In this document: positions 45,734 through 59,325 of the stretch, one piece after another
Layout of the letters: each line of letters starts with the position of its first letter
How positions within the stretch are numbered: position 1 is the first letter of the stretch
NCBI RefSeq assembly: GCF_964204645.1
Contig: NC_134034.1
Coordinates: 13,957,962 to 14,017,961, forward strand
DNA length: 60,000 nt
Origin: Tubulanus polymorphus
Lineage: Eukaryota; Nemertea; Palaeonemertea; Tubulaniformes; Tubulanidae
Direction of reading: 5' to 3'
The notes under the pieces: generated by a model
Databases searched by the model: none
What the model saw: the letters and a program-made list of their open reading frames with translations, nothing else
What the model was told of the DNA's origin: nothing
Translations under genes and position numbers: made by a program

Positions 45734-46970
45734 CTTTTTGTGTCAAGTCCCTGTAATTGCTATCAACACAGATGGAGAATTTGACCCCGCGGATACCCTT
45801 GATTTTAGAGTGCTTTCTCTGACAGGTTTCTATGTTTATTTCAGGGTGATGCTCTACTAATTAACTGCAGTCATCAGGAAGTTCAAGAAATAACTGTTTG
45901 CAATGAAGTGAACAAGTGATCCCTCGATTCAGGTAGATATATCTTAGGCCTTAATCACAGACCTCTAGAAACTAAATAGTTTCAGTGGTGTTTTAAAACC
46001 GAGTTAACCAAAATCCAAGCAGGTTTTCAGCGCCGTTCTCAAATCATTGATGCCATCATGATTTGAAAGCTTGTCAAAGATTGCGGCTCAATTTACTGTG
46101 TTTGGGACTAAACAAAAATTTTGCTGCGATGAAATTTACTGTGGAAATATCAAACATGTTTGAATGGTGCGATTCACCTGCTGCTGAGCAACGAACACGC
46201 TGAAAATTTCATTGTGAAATCTGTAATTTCAGACGGTGTGGGAATAAATTCATATAGTGTTCCCTGCTCTAAGTCTGAACCAATTTACCGTTAAGTCTTG
46301 TATGAAAAAAGATTGTAACACTGAAAATTCTTGGCACTAAAAGCATTTTGAATCTTGTTGAATCTGTTTTCATTTTTTATCTGATGAAGAAATAATGATT
46401 TTCAGTGTTTTGTATTATTTCAGATGTAGGCGTAACGCTAGAGTTTTGTTTATTCTACTCAAAAGAAGATGATGTTTAGATCAGGTTTGTTTAGTTACTC
46501 TTATTCATGTCGAATATTTGATATGATTTTTGTGAATTGCTCTAATGATGTTATAATGAACGTTGTTTGATTTATTTTCAGTCTAATGGAGGAGGATCTC
46601 AATAACTGAAACCTGCGACACGTCTACACCTGATATTGACTGCGCATCAAATGAATGAATTATTGAATCTAAATGACTGTGATGTTTCATGCTGATTGGA
46701 GGATTTGGAGGAATGTCTCAGGTTCGAACCCAATGACTGTGTTGCGATGTCCCAGGTTCAAACCCAGTGATTCTGATCAGATGATGAACTAAGGTGTCTT
46801 ATTACTTCACATACATTAGTTACATGTTCGCCACCTCTTGGAATTTTGCTGAACCACTAAATTACTGGAAAAGCTAATTGCGACGGTTGGCAAAATGAGT
46901 TACATATCGCAGGCGCCATCTATCGGAAATTTGAGTTGTGAACTTTTGATCTGAACACATTTTATCACAA

Positions 46971-47309
46971 AATCTGAGTGACTAAAAGCCCTTCAGGGAT
47001 AGGACAGTGAAATTAACCATCAGTACTGAAACTCTAACTTTGCATCATTCAAAATCTACTCAACCAATATAAACAAACTTTTAACCAAATATAAGAATCT
47101 ACAGGGCTTCATTTCTGAATGATTGTTGTTTGTTTTGACTGCTGCGTTATCATGGTGATGGCAAGGTGAATTTCTGGATCCGATTTCTGGAAAATTAGTA
47201 ATTCCTCAAAACACAGCGAAATTTCATACTGAAATGAATAACTACACTAATTTTCATTGATATGATAACAAAATGAATTTATTTGAGCAAAATATTTCAT
47301 AGAAATATA
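46971..47309 (+). repeat. ~350-bp direct duplicate, copy 2
   Basis: See 44369-44733. The two lie on either side of the splice-like chain. Confidence 0.85.
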
Positions 47310-48390
47310 AAACTTGACCTCGAATGATGATACTGGAGGCCGTAATGTTGAGTCCGGGTGACCCCTAGATACTTCAGACCTCACAGATGATGATGAAAAC
47401 TGTCATGAAAACTGTGTTCTCCCCTTCTTCAGAATCAAGCTATAAATTAAGAAAAGATATTTGCATTATTTACTTAAAAAGTGTCATTATTGCTTAGGCT
47501 ACATTCTGCTTTCATCAATATCAATATCTATAAGCCTATGTGCCCCTAGAGGAACCTTATCTATTTTCTGAATTGATAATCAATGGAGTTTCAATGCACC
47601 TTATTTCTTATGCATAATCTATGGGAAATATAGAATGAAATGTATTCAATGAATTAAACTCTTGTGTCCATGATTCGAACCCTGTAACTTGCCATTGGCT
47701 GTTGAAGGAGAGAATTTTTCCCGGGTTCCAGCGTCCGCATATTTGACACCAAATTTCTTTCCAAAATTTTCCTTCCATACAAAAACTAACTCATTTTTAC
47801 TATAGAATCAATCTTATATAGGTCTATGTAGTGTTAATGGAAATAAATAGAAATATATTTATAAATAGACGATTATTTCTCGATATTATGGTCTGATGGT
47901 GTATGGTCTTCTGGTCTCTTCTTTTCCCTGGTTTAGGATAACACGGACACGCAGCAGGAAAACTGGAATAATCATTTGTCACATCCCAAACACCCCGTCC
48001 CCAGACGCGCATCCGCATGTGGTATAAGTCAAACCTCGGACTACATAAATTGCTACCTGGGTTCAAGTTGACATGTTTGATTGAGTTTGGACACTTATTC
48101 GATCAGTAACTTTGAGCCTTTATTTCGCTTCGATAGAATCGAGAGAATTTTGCCCTCCATATGATTTCTACATAATGATATGCTGCAGTCACATGTATCA
48201 TATTATCTCGTGCGCGACGCCGTCTATGAGATCACAAACATAGACCCGTCCAGTGAGAGGGTAGTGCCATCTTCAAGTTCCTTTTTTACAGATATCATTA
48301 AAAACGGCGATGAAAATTAATAAACACCTCTAAAACCTCAATCAGTAAAGTATCGAGGATGGAACTATCCCCGGCTCGATATTTCAAGAT
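47310..48390. other. No gene seen
   Basis: AT-rich. An 80-codon minus-strand ORF (47824-48066) has no recognisable motif. Confidence 0.5.
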
Positions 48391-48499
48391 ATATGTAACA
48401 AATGGACCCATCCCGCATCCGCTGTCGCAATAGCTCATCCCCCTATTGTTGCAACACAATAGAACACGCCACAATTGAAATATCCCGCGCACTAGCAAT

Positions 48500-48897
48500 A
48501 GACGATATCCCCCAATTGAGATCGATTAGCCAATCAGCGGCCGCGTACTGGAGCGTGCCTGGACTTGTCGCAGGCGCCGGGAAATTCGATTTCATCGAAT
48601 AAATCGTAATATCAGTCGAATCGTGCGCCATCTTTCGCTATTCTGATTGGATTTCACTCGGAAAGGAATTAATTCAATCGGGAATCGTATGTTCATTACG
48701 GAGAAATTGTTTTGGAAAGTTTTAAGATTGTATGAACTGAAAAAATTGGAACGATTTTCAACCGAACTTCGATAGAAAATTTCGCCTGAAAACTGGATTT
48801 TAAAGACTTGGACACGGAATTAAATTGACTCAGGATTGGATTAACTATGAAATAACTGGATCAGGTCGGAAACTGGTGAAAAGTTGCAGTTTTGTAG
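48500..48897 (+). promoter_or_regulatory. Housekeeping-type promoter and 5' UTR exon candidate
   Basis: A CpG-rich patch holds GCCAATCAGCG at 48529 (NF-Y/CCAAT type), CTGATTGG at 48643 (reverse CCAAT), GCGCCGGGAAA at 48574 (E2F-like) and GCGCCATCTTT at 48625 (YY1-like), with no TATA box. Downstream, 250 bp of noncoding sequence ends at GTTTTGTAG then GTAGG, a possible donor at 48898. The exon it would join lies beyond or in unit 5; none was found. A promoter running to the left cannot be excluded. Confidence 0.4.
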
Positions 48898-49259
48898 GTA
48901 GGAAAAATTTCTTAATATCAACGAATGTAATCATGTTATTTAGGTTTTTATAGGGAAATATATTATTATCATTATAGGAAGTTTACAAATATCTTAAACA
49001 TTCAGAACGCAGGACATAGAACTTCACTACCCGAATTATATACGTAATCTAGTATATAGTTCGTTGATACGTTTCCAAAACTTTCAGCCGTTTATTTTTC
49101 TTACCGATTCTAAATACCCCTCCTTTTCAAATGGGCTAGATATAATATTTATATTTTGTTTTTATGCGTGACTCTTGCATGAAACTTATTTTTCTTAAGT
49201 CACTTGAACGTGATGATGTTGAGCAGCAGGGCTTTCAAAATATAAGTTGCGGCTATGTC

Positions 49260-49299
49260 AGCCGTCGCATCCCACTCTAGTAAGAATCCTGCGACGGCT
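49260..49299. repeat. 10-bp stem hairpin at the unit 5 junction
   Basis: AGCCGTCGCA pairs with TGCGACGGCT around 20 bases, 15 bp before the start of unit homology. Confidence 0.75.
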
Positions 49300-49794
49300 A
49301 TGAAATACCTCGTCTGAGGAATACAGATTTTTCGTAAGTCAAATTTCATTCATCACTGCACTCAACACTAGTTTGTTAGAAATTAATAACTGTACCATCA
49401 TTAGAGCTTTAAGGAGAGTAAATGGTATGATAGAATCTCCCTAATTCCGATCATTGGGACCAACAAAATTCATCCGTTTTGCGGCAAATCCGGATTAAAA
49501 GTCATTTTCGTGTATAATTAATGATTAAATGATTAAATTAAATGATTAAATTGACAGTAAATATTATCCGGATTAGACCAAAATTCGGATTAAGCCGATG
49601 CGGATTAAACGATTTACTTTGACTGTATCAGCCAATAGAATCAGTCTTGGAATACAGAAAGACGTTCACGATTGAGTTATGTACAAATACCGATATGAGA
49701 AAAGCTTAGATTCACCTCCTAAGCCATCACCCATGGAACTGGCCCCAGGGCACTAAAAAGGCTATTACCAAGAAACAAACACTGACGCGAGTGT

Positions 49795-49835
49795 TGGCCT
49801 GTTTAATAAACGCAGAAACCCAAGTGTTGGCCTTG
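49795..49835 (+). repeat. 33-bp minisatellite remnant, unit 5
   Basis: Little more than one unit is left in this copy. A comparable remnant lies at 37801-37837 in unit 4, immediately before the 18-bp satellite. Confidence 0.85.
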
Positions 49836-49879
49836 TACCACACTGACCACACGTATTCACAAACATTGTCAGCCACCAG

Positions 49880-49985
49880 AACTCAGCGGTCTAGTGGTTA
49901 GCGTGCTCGGCTGGCATGCTGGAGTTCGCGGGTTCGAGTCCTGCTAGGGTTAGGGTTACCGTCGATCTGGGGTTAGGGTTAGTGC
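49880..49985 (+). mobile_element. tRNA-derived SINE head with TTAGGG-like tail, unit 5
   Basis: Same element, with a few changes in the anticodon-like region and tail. Confidence 0.78.
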
Positions 49986-50664
49986 CTCAGGTTGGGGCTA
50001 ATTTTGGCCCAGCGAGGTATTTGTAGTACGATGATCATCTGTTTGACTCGGGTTGTTTTTTGGTCAATAGATTCTATACTAACTTATATATTTTGAACAC
50101 ATATATTTGCTAGGGGAGGCCACTTTATTTAAAAGATACTTCGCTCAATACAGTAGTTTATTTCTAAATGAATAAAAGAGTTGGTGACATTATTCAATAT
50201 ATATAAAAACCACAATATCTACTTTACGGTTGGTATGCAACAATTTCCACTCTTTTCCATAGGTGTCGCTTTGGATAAATGTCTATATCTCTTGACCCAA
50301 TGGACCGATTACGATTAAACTTGATACACAGGAACTTTTATCAAGTAGCACTCGGGGTGGGTGAAATCGCTCTAGGTTGAAGTTACACTGTCCTAAAATG
50401 GCTTCAAACAACGTGAAATTGGTAGTTAGGCCTACTACGAGTACGGGTAGAACACAGTTTGAAATCGTATCGTTGTAGGTTATCGTAAAGAAGATGTATC
50501 CGTTAATACGACGATTAACAGTACAAATATCGATATAGACACGGTTTTAATCGAGACATTGATCGCCGGGTTTAAACATTCCTGGATATGACCATGTTTC
50601 ACAATTAAATTCATCTTCTAAATGAGGACGACCATCGATCACGTGTCTAATCGCATCATAATGG

Positions 50665-51330
50665 GTACGGGGTGTCCCGCGTTCGAACCAAGTAATTACT
50701 GATACTGGTTCAGAGTGGTCTTGATACTGAATAGAGGATGTACAGGGGTATCCCGAGTTCGAACCCAGTAATTACTGATACTGATTCAGAGAGGTCCCGA
50801 TGCTGATTAGATGATGTACAGGGGTGTCCCGGGTTCGAACTCAGTAGAGGTCCAAGTTGTCCTGATGCTTGATAGAGGATGTACAGGGGTGTCTCGACCG
50901 TACGGTGCTGCCGCTATGCTCATCGTTAGCGGGATTTCCATATACTAACTGAAGTCAACTCTGGCAATCGTCGTGCTGTCCAGTTATACTCCGTTACCCT
51001 TGCTTGCCAGAGTTGACTAACGTTAGTGTATGAAAATCCCGCTACCGATGAGCATAGAGGCAGCACCGTACGGTAAAATGTTGATATCTTAACAAAAGTA
51101 ATTACTGATAAATGATTCAGAGCGGTCCTGATGCTGAATATAGGATGTAGAGGGGCATCCCGGGTTCAAATCCGGTCTATTGGCACTGATTCTGATTGGT
51201 CCTGATGCTGAATGGAGGATGTACAGGGGTATCCCGGGTTCGAACTCAGTAATTACTGATACTGATTCAGAAAGGTCCTGATGCTGATTAGATGATGTAC
51301 AGGGGTGTCCCGGGTTCGAACCCAGCATTA
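50665..51330 (+). repeat. Tandem repeat with B-box-like motif, unit 5
   Basis: Same family with more repeats to the right of the MITE than in units 1-3, including complete GGGTTCGAACCC palindromic versions. A related pair of GGTTCGAACCC and GGTTCAAACCC motifs lies at 46723-46766. Confidence 0.78.
50897..51074. mobile_element. 178-bp palindromic MITE, unit 5
   Basis: Same element with a few substitutions; its right flank reads AAAATG instead of GAAATG. Confidence 0.85.
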
Positions 51331-51346
51331 TTCTAGGTTGTTGGGA

Positions 51347-51499
51347 TCATTCATTTATTACGTACGCATAAAATTTGAAATTTTCAACCCCCTCCCCCTC
51401 TGTACGCAAAATCGGCCATTTTCTCATATACATTAAGCATTACAGTACGCAATTGCATTGACCCCCTCCCCCCCTAATGCGTACGTAATAAATGAATGA
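51347..51499. mobile_element. 153-bp MITE with C-rich interior, unit 5 only
   Basis: Perfect inverted ends of 23 bp begin TCATTCATTTATTACGTACG. The interior has two CCCCCTCCCC tracts. It is absent from the same place in units 1-3, where the flanks are directly joined apart from small changes, so it inserted after the units split. Confidence 0.85.
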
Positions 51500-52102
51500 C
51501 CGTTTCTCGAAAAATGATTAAATAACGCACACACGACTTACAGCAAAATTTATCTATATTTATTCCTCATTGTCATGTAATGCACCTGCCTTTTTAAGAA
51601 TAGTAGTTGGACCATCGAATTGAAACCCTCGCATACCAGGGTGAAAAAGAATAAATGAATCCCTCGAGTGGACACCAGGGGTCGCAGTTTCACAAAAAAC
51701 AATCCATTTTTTAAATGAATTTGCGAAGAAATTGATCAAATCTCACAAATCTTTGATGATAATTAATCCGTCGGTAGGATTTGGTTTTATGATGCGGGTT
51801 TCAATCAGATTTAGATGCCGCAGTTTCGCACACTGAATAGCGAGTGTCCAGTTTCATAGAGAAAGGATGAATCAATTTCAACTAGGGATTTAATTTTTTC
51901 TTCAAAATAAAATGTTTGAACGCAATTGGTTCGTGAAACTGTACCCTAGGCTCAGTTTCTTCAAAAATATTCATTTATTGAGACGGTAAAGTCGAATTGA
52001 GTAAAGTTTTTTTGAGTTAATTATTTCTATGAAACTGAACCCGTGGGATTTACGTGTGACGCACTGAGTGTGTGTGAAACTGCTGGCGTCTGTAATCACA
52101 AC

Positions 52103-53269
52103 TAAAACAACACAGAAAATTCATCTTTATTTCAAATAAAACAGAACAACAGTTCACACGAAATATTATAGTCCCATAATAAAGAAAACCTGTCGATATT
52201 TCAACTTTATGGTTTCATTGATTGAGTGACTTGTCATAACATGTCCATATTACATCATTATACAATATGTGTATCATACAATTTTTTACAAAACCAGACC
52301 AATAAAACTGGGTCGTGGGGTACAAACAATTACAAACTAATGCAACCAGTTATCGCTGCTTTACAGCTACATTTAATCTTCAATTTCAATTTTCACTTAA
52401 ACTTTAAAACCCACTATATAGAAACTTAATAGAAGTAAAAGCGACAACATTTTGGAGTCTCTGTAGAGACCATCATCAAGTCTGAAGAATAACTAAAACA
52501 GGGAAAAACAAGTTAATTAGGAAAGTAAAGCGAGTGTTCAGTGCTAAGGTCGAGAGGTTTTGTTATTTTGTGCGTATAGGTTGTTCTAGTTATTTCTTCA
52601 TTATACTTTTATTATTTTGATTCTTGATAAATGAATTTTGCCTTAAATTTGCATATAGCAGGGTTTAAATTATATATTCTATGCCCGAGTCAGGCTATTA
52701 TTCTATTAGCAAAAATGACACCACAGCTTTGAGAGACGAATCAGGGGATGACTTTATTGTTTTTATGTATACGTGATACACAGTCTATCAAACCATCACA
52801 AACAGTAGGCTGCCCGTGCCGGTCGGCACAGATAAACAATATTCATTTGGCTTTAAACTTAAAAATTGCAGATCTGAAATAAGTGGCAGCATATCAATCT
52901 CCAGGTAGATGGCTGGTTCCTGTCCCTGTCAAATGGCAAATTGGTCCCGATCCCCACTTCGTCCTAGAATAGAGAAAACCTGTGTCAGCAAATATTACAT
53001 TGAAAATGTTCAATTGAATTAACAGTCAAGTGGGAATTATTGTTTTCATGAAATATTTCGGAAACTAGAATTTATCATTACCTTATAATTCTAGATAATT
53101 CAACACCATTATTCAATCTTTGGTCAATTTTCAAACTGTTCAATTGGACAAATTTCATGCTGCAAAAAATCATCATACTATGAAAAAGTAACGTATTTAT
53201 AGCAGTCGGAAATTGGGGCTAAATTCTATTAGAAAATCAATCATTTTCAAACTGGTGTTGAGCAGAATT

Positions 53270-53313
<44 letters not shown>

Positions 53314-54737
53314 GCACTGCTTCCCGGAGAATCACACATAAAAATTCTGTACAGAATAATTAAATGTTAGAATATTATGAAATTAGAGCACAGTGGAGTG
53401 ATGAAAGACTCACCATTTCTAAACTCATATCAGATTAGTTCAGTGCCATCTAGCAGGATTTCACTTCCAACAGTAATAATGTCATAAAGTTAAGAGAACT
53501 GATGATTTTCTGAGAAAATAAATTCTTAAAACGATAGCAGCAGCTTCAGCAACTAGAGCTTCTTTACTCTTTGAAGGTGAATATTTTTAATTTCTCCAGT
53601 TCCAAAAAGGGCGTATTGCATTCTGGAAAGAGAAAATTATGCCAGAAAATGGTTAATGAAATAGATAAAAACTGCAACTTGTTTGTGTTCGATTGACAGA
53701 AAACCTACCAGGTTAATGAGTAGTTTATCACAATATGTTGAGTATATGCAGATTTCTGAGAGGTTTGATGGTAGCTTTAGACTGCGTCCTCTAGTAAAAC
53801 GTTGATACCTGCCAACATTGACCGATCAAAACATCATTTTCTGGACTTGATTCTGGACTTGATTTGAAGATCACCACAAATTACTGCAATAAATCGATAT
53901 AAAACTCACCGCTTCTGACTTGTTTGATTTGTAGAGCGCAACGTTAACTGGAAGTTCAGCTTTATTTTAGACCCTAGAATACAACAGTTGTATAATTTTG
54001 ATGATTCGAACTTTGACCAGAATAGAAGTGATTGAAAATTCGCCTTCACTGATTAATGTAGCTTCTAATCAGGAAATGAGTTTATAAATGTACAGTCAAA
54101 CAGAGACTAGAATCTGTAGAGATATTTACCGGTACCGTATTGGTTTTGAGGATCTAAAGCGATGTCCATCTTAAACAAATGTGAAGTGAATTCCCAATGT
54201 TTACTGTTCACAGATTCTATCAAGGGTTCCAGTTATTTCAGCTCCTAAATACAAATTTTAGAAATTGTCAGTTAAGCTGTTATGAAATAAGAGCAGTTTC
54301 ACACCAAATCAAACTAAGCCGTGATCTTTGAGTGATTGAATGCTGGAAACATAAACAGATAGAATAATTTATATAGAACAGTTCTCTAAAAATAATGAAT
54401 TTCCAAACAGGTTTTACCTGCTGCTGCTGCAGCTGCTGGTGGCACTGTTGCTGCATGGTGCTGGTACTGCAGGTACTGCCAGTGCTGCTGTTGCAGCTGC
54501 TGGTGGCGCTGTTGCTGCATGGTGCTGGTACTGCGGGTACTGCCAGTGCTGCTGTTGCTGCTGCTGCGGTGTGTATCTCATCCTGTAACTGAGAGTAAAA
54601 CAGTAATTTTTAGTTCAAAAATAGTTCAAAATATGAACAGAGACTGTGAAGCATTCAATGGAGAAATTCATTACCAGTTTTATACTTACCTTAAATGAGC
54701 CTGTTTAAATAGTAAATTATATTGCATTCATTTCATT
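52103..54737 (-). pseudogene. Candidate spliced gene, minus strand, unit 5
   Basis: Exon a 54690-54737, exon b 54418-54582 (only about 2.4 repeats), exon c 54130-54244 with the same extra G as unit 3, and a 5-bp deletion in exon f (CCAAAAAGGGCG near 53602). Poly(A) signal 52126-52131. The Ala or CAG tract of exon h is about 13 pure CAG triplets here (53272-53311). Probably the most decayed copy. Confidence 0.42.
54418..54570 (-). repeat. 64-bp minisatellite, unit 5
   Basis: About 2.4 copies only, giving the shortest version of the repeat exon. Confidence 0.92.
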
Positions 54738-54822
54738 CTGAAAAGAAAAAGAAACAATAATCAGTGACAAAAGAGCAGAATGTAACCTCAAATTATCAAT
54801 CAATCAGACAGAAACAGTACAG

Positions 54823-55021
54823 GATTTCTGCAGATTAAACTGCTGTACTTATTTCATACTGATTGAACAGTTACAGATACATGTAACATTGTGTACAGAT
54901 ACAGAGAACAGATCACTGCATTACTTCATCCTGTGATTGAACAGTGATTTAATGTTCTCTCATCTTCATTAGATTCCCATCCGTCTAACTAAAACATCAG
55001 AACATTTCAACTCATCTAACC
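54823..55021 (+). repeat. Left arm of inverted repeat, unit 5
   Basis: Pairs with 58775-58972. Carries TTCTCTCATC where the left arms of units 1-3 have TTCTTTCATC. Confidence 0.88.
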
Positions 55022-55116
55022 TCCCGACCCAACCCTCCCAGACCCGATCCCTCACGCCCTCCTTCCCTCCCTCACCCCTTCCCTCCCGCCCTCTTCCCTC
55101 CCGCCCATACCCTAGC

Positions 55117-55340
55117 CCTCCCTCAATGCCCCCCCACCTGGCCCTCCCTCAATGCCCTCCCACCTAGCCCTACCTCAATGCCTCCTCAACTCTCTCAATG
55201 CCCTCCCACCTGGCCCTCCCTCAATGCCCTCCCACCTAGCCCTACCTCAATGCCTCCTCAACTCTCTCAATGCCCTCCCACCTGGCCCTCCCTCAATGCC
55301 CTCCCACCTAGCCCTACCTCAATGCCTCCTCAACTCTCTT
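55117..55340 (+). repeat. 26-bp minisatellite in ~67-bp higher-order units, unit 5
   Basis: Two 26-bp units plus CTACCTCAATGCCTCCTCAACT form a ~67 bp block repeated three times. The single-copy end seen in other units (CCTCCTCAACTCT) has become part of the repeat. Confidence 0.88.
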
Positions 55341-56216
55341 GTCTCCTCTTCACACACCACACATCTGTACAATAACTACAAAACGATTTGCCATTTTTCA
55401 CGATCATATCAATTTCATTTATAAATCAAAATCCTTAATCAATTGCATCATTGATGCGACTCACAGATACTGTCTCTACACATTTTGGAGGCATTCAGAT
55501 GACCTCAAATGATCATATGCCTGGGTTGGTCTTGAAAATCACATGGCTTCATTTTTACAGATGATTTCTTTATCAATTTCATCAAATCAGATGATTTCTT
55601 TATCAATTTCATCAAATTATTCCTATTATTTCTACTCCCTCTAATAAGTATTCACAATATATCTCAGTTTCATGACAAGTTGCAGCAGTCGTCTGTAAAC
55701 AGATTTCATTTCATCAAATGATGCGAGTTTGAGTTGTAGAGGTTTCATCTACAAAACATCAAACCAAACCTGAGGAACCTAATGTTGTAGGGGGAGGTAT
55801 ACAAAGGGTTCACCCGAACCGAGGAAATAAACCCGAACCAAACCTCCACACTCACAAAATGTCGTGAGAAGGGCAAACACAAACCAAGGACAAGAATGAT
55901 GGCTGAGGTCAAAACAATTAATGCTATTTATGTTGCTTCACCAATTCAACATGACTTCACTAAATGAAACCATTGTGGACTATTTCAATACTCTCTACTA
56001 AAGGTTTCATATAAGCAAGTAGTTTATGGAATCCTATTCATAAAAGTTATAAGTCAATGTTTTTAAACTGCTGATGCAAAATATATACGTCATTAAATAA
56101 TCTGTTTGATTGTCTTTTCAAGTTAACACTTAAACCCAGTGGAACAAATCAAACTCCAGCCATTTTTCCTTCATTTGCCATTTTTCGTTTTTACTCTTTT
56201 CTCTGACTTTTAGCAC

Positions 56217-56280
56217 TTGAGTCGAGGTAGGAATAGACCCCTGCCCGCTCGCTAAGCGTGCAGGACACTAAACCTTCGAA
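56217..56280 (-). mobile_element. tRNA-like SINE piece, unit 5
   Basis: Single copy, lying about 180 bp before the expanded CAG tract. Confidence 0.5.
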
Positions 56281-56459
56281 TTGCTCTCGGACCCCACTCT
56301 TTATATCAGCATTTCATGCTGTTTTATTTTATTCACGCATTCGCTTTACATTTTTTCATATGGCTTTTCCTTATTTGTCGTCTCACTAAAATTCTCATCC
56401 GTTCCGACTGGGATCAAGTTTAATCTTTTAGAGACAAACAGCAAAAGGTTGTGTTAGTT

Positions 56460-56883
<424 letters not shown>

Positions 56884-57000
56884 CACTGATACAGATGAAT
56901 CTTTCATTAACTACGTCATTTGTTCCATTCTCAAATATTGAGTCATGAAGGCAACAGAAATAACTTTAAAAAACGTTAAATCTTTCATTTATGGCCTTGG

Positions 57001-57212
57001 TTTAGTGACCTAAGCGTCAAATATTGGTTCATAGCCCAGGTTTGGTGACCAAAGAGTCAAAGTTTGGTTCATGGCTCAGGTTTAGTGACCAAAGAGTCAA
57101 AGTTTGGTTCATGGCTCAGGTTTAGTGACCAAATAGTCAAAGTTTGGTTCATAGCCCTGTTTTGATGACCAAAGAGTCAAAGTTTGGTCTATGGTTCTGA
57201 TTTGGTGACCAC
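57001..57212 (+). repeat. 40-bp minisatellite, unit 5
   Basis: About five copies. Confidence 0.92.
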
Positions 57213-57859
57213 GGAGGGTAAATATAGCTCATGACCCTCGTTAAAGGTAAGTCAGTTTTATGGCTCTGGTTTGATTAGCAAATAACATGAGGAATTGAGC
57301 ATTGCATATGTTGAATAGGGAATTGGACTAAACACTCATCACTAGAATAAAGTGAAGAATTATGTTCACACTGAATGGGCTCAAAATCTTGGACTAATTG
57401 ATAAAGTCCGAAATAATTCTGACTAATTTGAGTCTACCGGAAAATGATGCATTGATCGAAGTCTAAAAGCTATAAACTGACAAATTGATCGAGCACTGAT
57501 AATATTTTAAATAACAGCGGAGGATGAAATAACTTTCATAAACTGATATGATCGTGAAAAATGGCAAAATACACTAGATACACCTCCCCCACGCTTTATC
57601 AGAGTCTCATTGTAGTAGGAAGATTGCCGTAGCCTAACTGTAAAAACTACATCTGGTTGAATATCATTTACAGCTTTTAAATTCAGTAAAATATTTCCTG
57701 ATAGAAGTATAATTAGTTCGCAGCCCCTTAAATTCTGTCTAGAATAGAATTATAAGTCACAGGTAGAAATAGAATATTATCCTATTCTAAAATGAATATA
57801 ATAATAGAACAATAGTCTCTCCGTGTCAATCTTTGTCCCACCTAGAAATTGTACAGCTT

Positions 57860-58611
57860 ATTTCAGAAAATGTGTCCCATCTTTTTGAAAAGGATAAGTA
57901 ATTATTAAGGATATCTATGAATAGTGATATACTGTGCCATGAAGGCAAATGAAGAAGTGTGTCCATAAAAGTGATAACAAAACATATCACTTATTCTAAT
58001 AAGTTCTATACTCTTCTTCCAAAAATGAAGAGTAGGTCTCTGTCTAAGAATCTGCAGAAAAAAGAGGAAACAGCGATGAATGTGAACTGCATCTCGACTC
58101 TCGTCAAAAATTTTGTAAGTCGTCCTATACAGTTCTCAGTATTTACAGCCGTTTTTAAAATAGCACAGAAGAAAATACATTTTTCAGCTGGAAACATATC
58201 AGTAAACGGCCAGATATCAACAGTAATTATTACGTATGATTGTTGTTTCATTGAATTATTAATGAAACAATGTTTTGACCGGAGCCAAGGAGCAGTTTGT
58301 GATCATTCAAAAAATATCTCTCATTCCTGACCACATTAAATAATGGCCCTAAAAATTGAAATGTCCCAATTCAGAAATCTGGGGGCAATTATCTCATAAC
58401 GATTGAGAGAAGTGAGGGTGAAATTACGTGCGCACTCACCGGGGATCAAACCCGGGTCTCATATAAATAACAACCAGTAAAATAGAACGAGTCCAATTGG
58501 CCGATGGTTATACAGCTTACTGTAACATGACATGTTGCGGCCACATGACGTGTTTCATAATGATTAATCCTTTCTTAGAATAATAAAAAGATGGGACACA
58601 TTTTCTGAAAT
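57860..58611. mobile_element. 760-bp inverted-repeat element, unit 5
   Basis: Same element with small deletions near 58519; the 123-codon frame is open. Confidence 0.45.
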
Positions 58612-58774
58612 ATCCTGAACTTCAAGACTAAAACTACGACTAAACCACCTGTACCTGTACCTAAAACCCCACCCTATATCCCTCCCTCCAAAGTCCTACC
58701 ACCACCCCTACATCCCTCCCGCCCTCCCTCACCCCATACCTCCCCCAAACCTACCCACCCTCCCCAAACCCCGT

Positions 58775-58972
58775 GGTTAGGTGAGTTGAATGTTCTGATG
58801 TTTTAGTTAGACGGATGGGAATCTAATGAAGATGAGAGAACATTAAATCACTGTTCAATCACAGGATGAAGTAATGCAGTGATCTGTACTCTGTATCTGT
58901 ACACAATGTTACATGTATCTGTAACTGTACAATCAGTATGAAATAAGTACAGCAGTTTAATCTATAGAAATT
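58775..58972 (-). repeat. Right arm of inverted repeat, unit 5
   Basis: Carries GATGAGAGAA, the same substitution as its partner arm, where the right arms of units 1-3 have GATGAAAGAA. Confidence 0.88.
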
Positions 58973-59325
58973 CTAACTCTCAAGATACACATGATCTGAT
59001 TATCACGAAGAAACATGATCGATAACAGTTGTATTATTGACATCAGGAACCAGTTTCATATTGATTAAAAATAACATTTGAGTTGACCACAATTTAGAAA
59101 ACCTGTAAACCCGCTTACTGAAATAACAATCCCAATCATGAACTGATTATAGCCAAATATTCACCAAAAGAAATTTGAAATGATTGAATAACTGTGACAG
59201 GTTTCTGAGATTTCATTTCAAAACATGGTTTATAACAAACAATATAAAATTGGTCCCTTAAAATCAATTCAACAACTGATAAATAAAGATTAATGTAACT
59301 TATCTTGAATTTCCACATAGGCTAT

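Larger units (their letters stand above)
45191..46750 (+). ncRNA. Chain of splice-like exons, possible noncoding transcript
   Basis: After the donor at 45191, an acceptor (TTTATTTCAG) opens 45845-45932 with donor GTAGAT; a second acceptor (TTATTTCAG) opens 46424-46484 with donor GTTTGT; a third (TTATTTTCAG) opens from 46582. The second segment is open in one frame for 24 codons (GDALLINCSHQEVQEITV...), but the frames do not join across exons. No 3' end was found. It could be a 5' UTR chain of a gene outside the window or a long noncoding RNA. Confidence 0.3.
42843..49314. other. Sequence not repeated elsewhere in the window, between copies 4 and 5
   Basis: This 6.5 kb stretch has no counterpart in the other units. 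It is flanked in direct orientation by the part of the unit that corresponds to 1168-2479 of copy 1, which is present both in copy 4 and in copy 5. It contains several hairpins, a ~350 bp internal duplication, two promoter-like areas and plus-strand splice-like signals, described separately. No ORF longer than about 80 codons was convincing. Confidence 0.85.
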
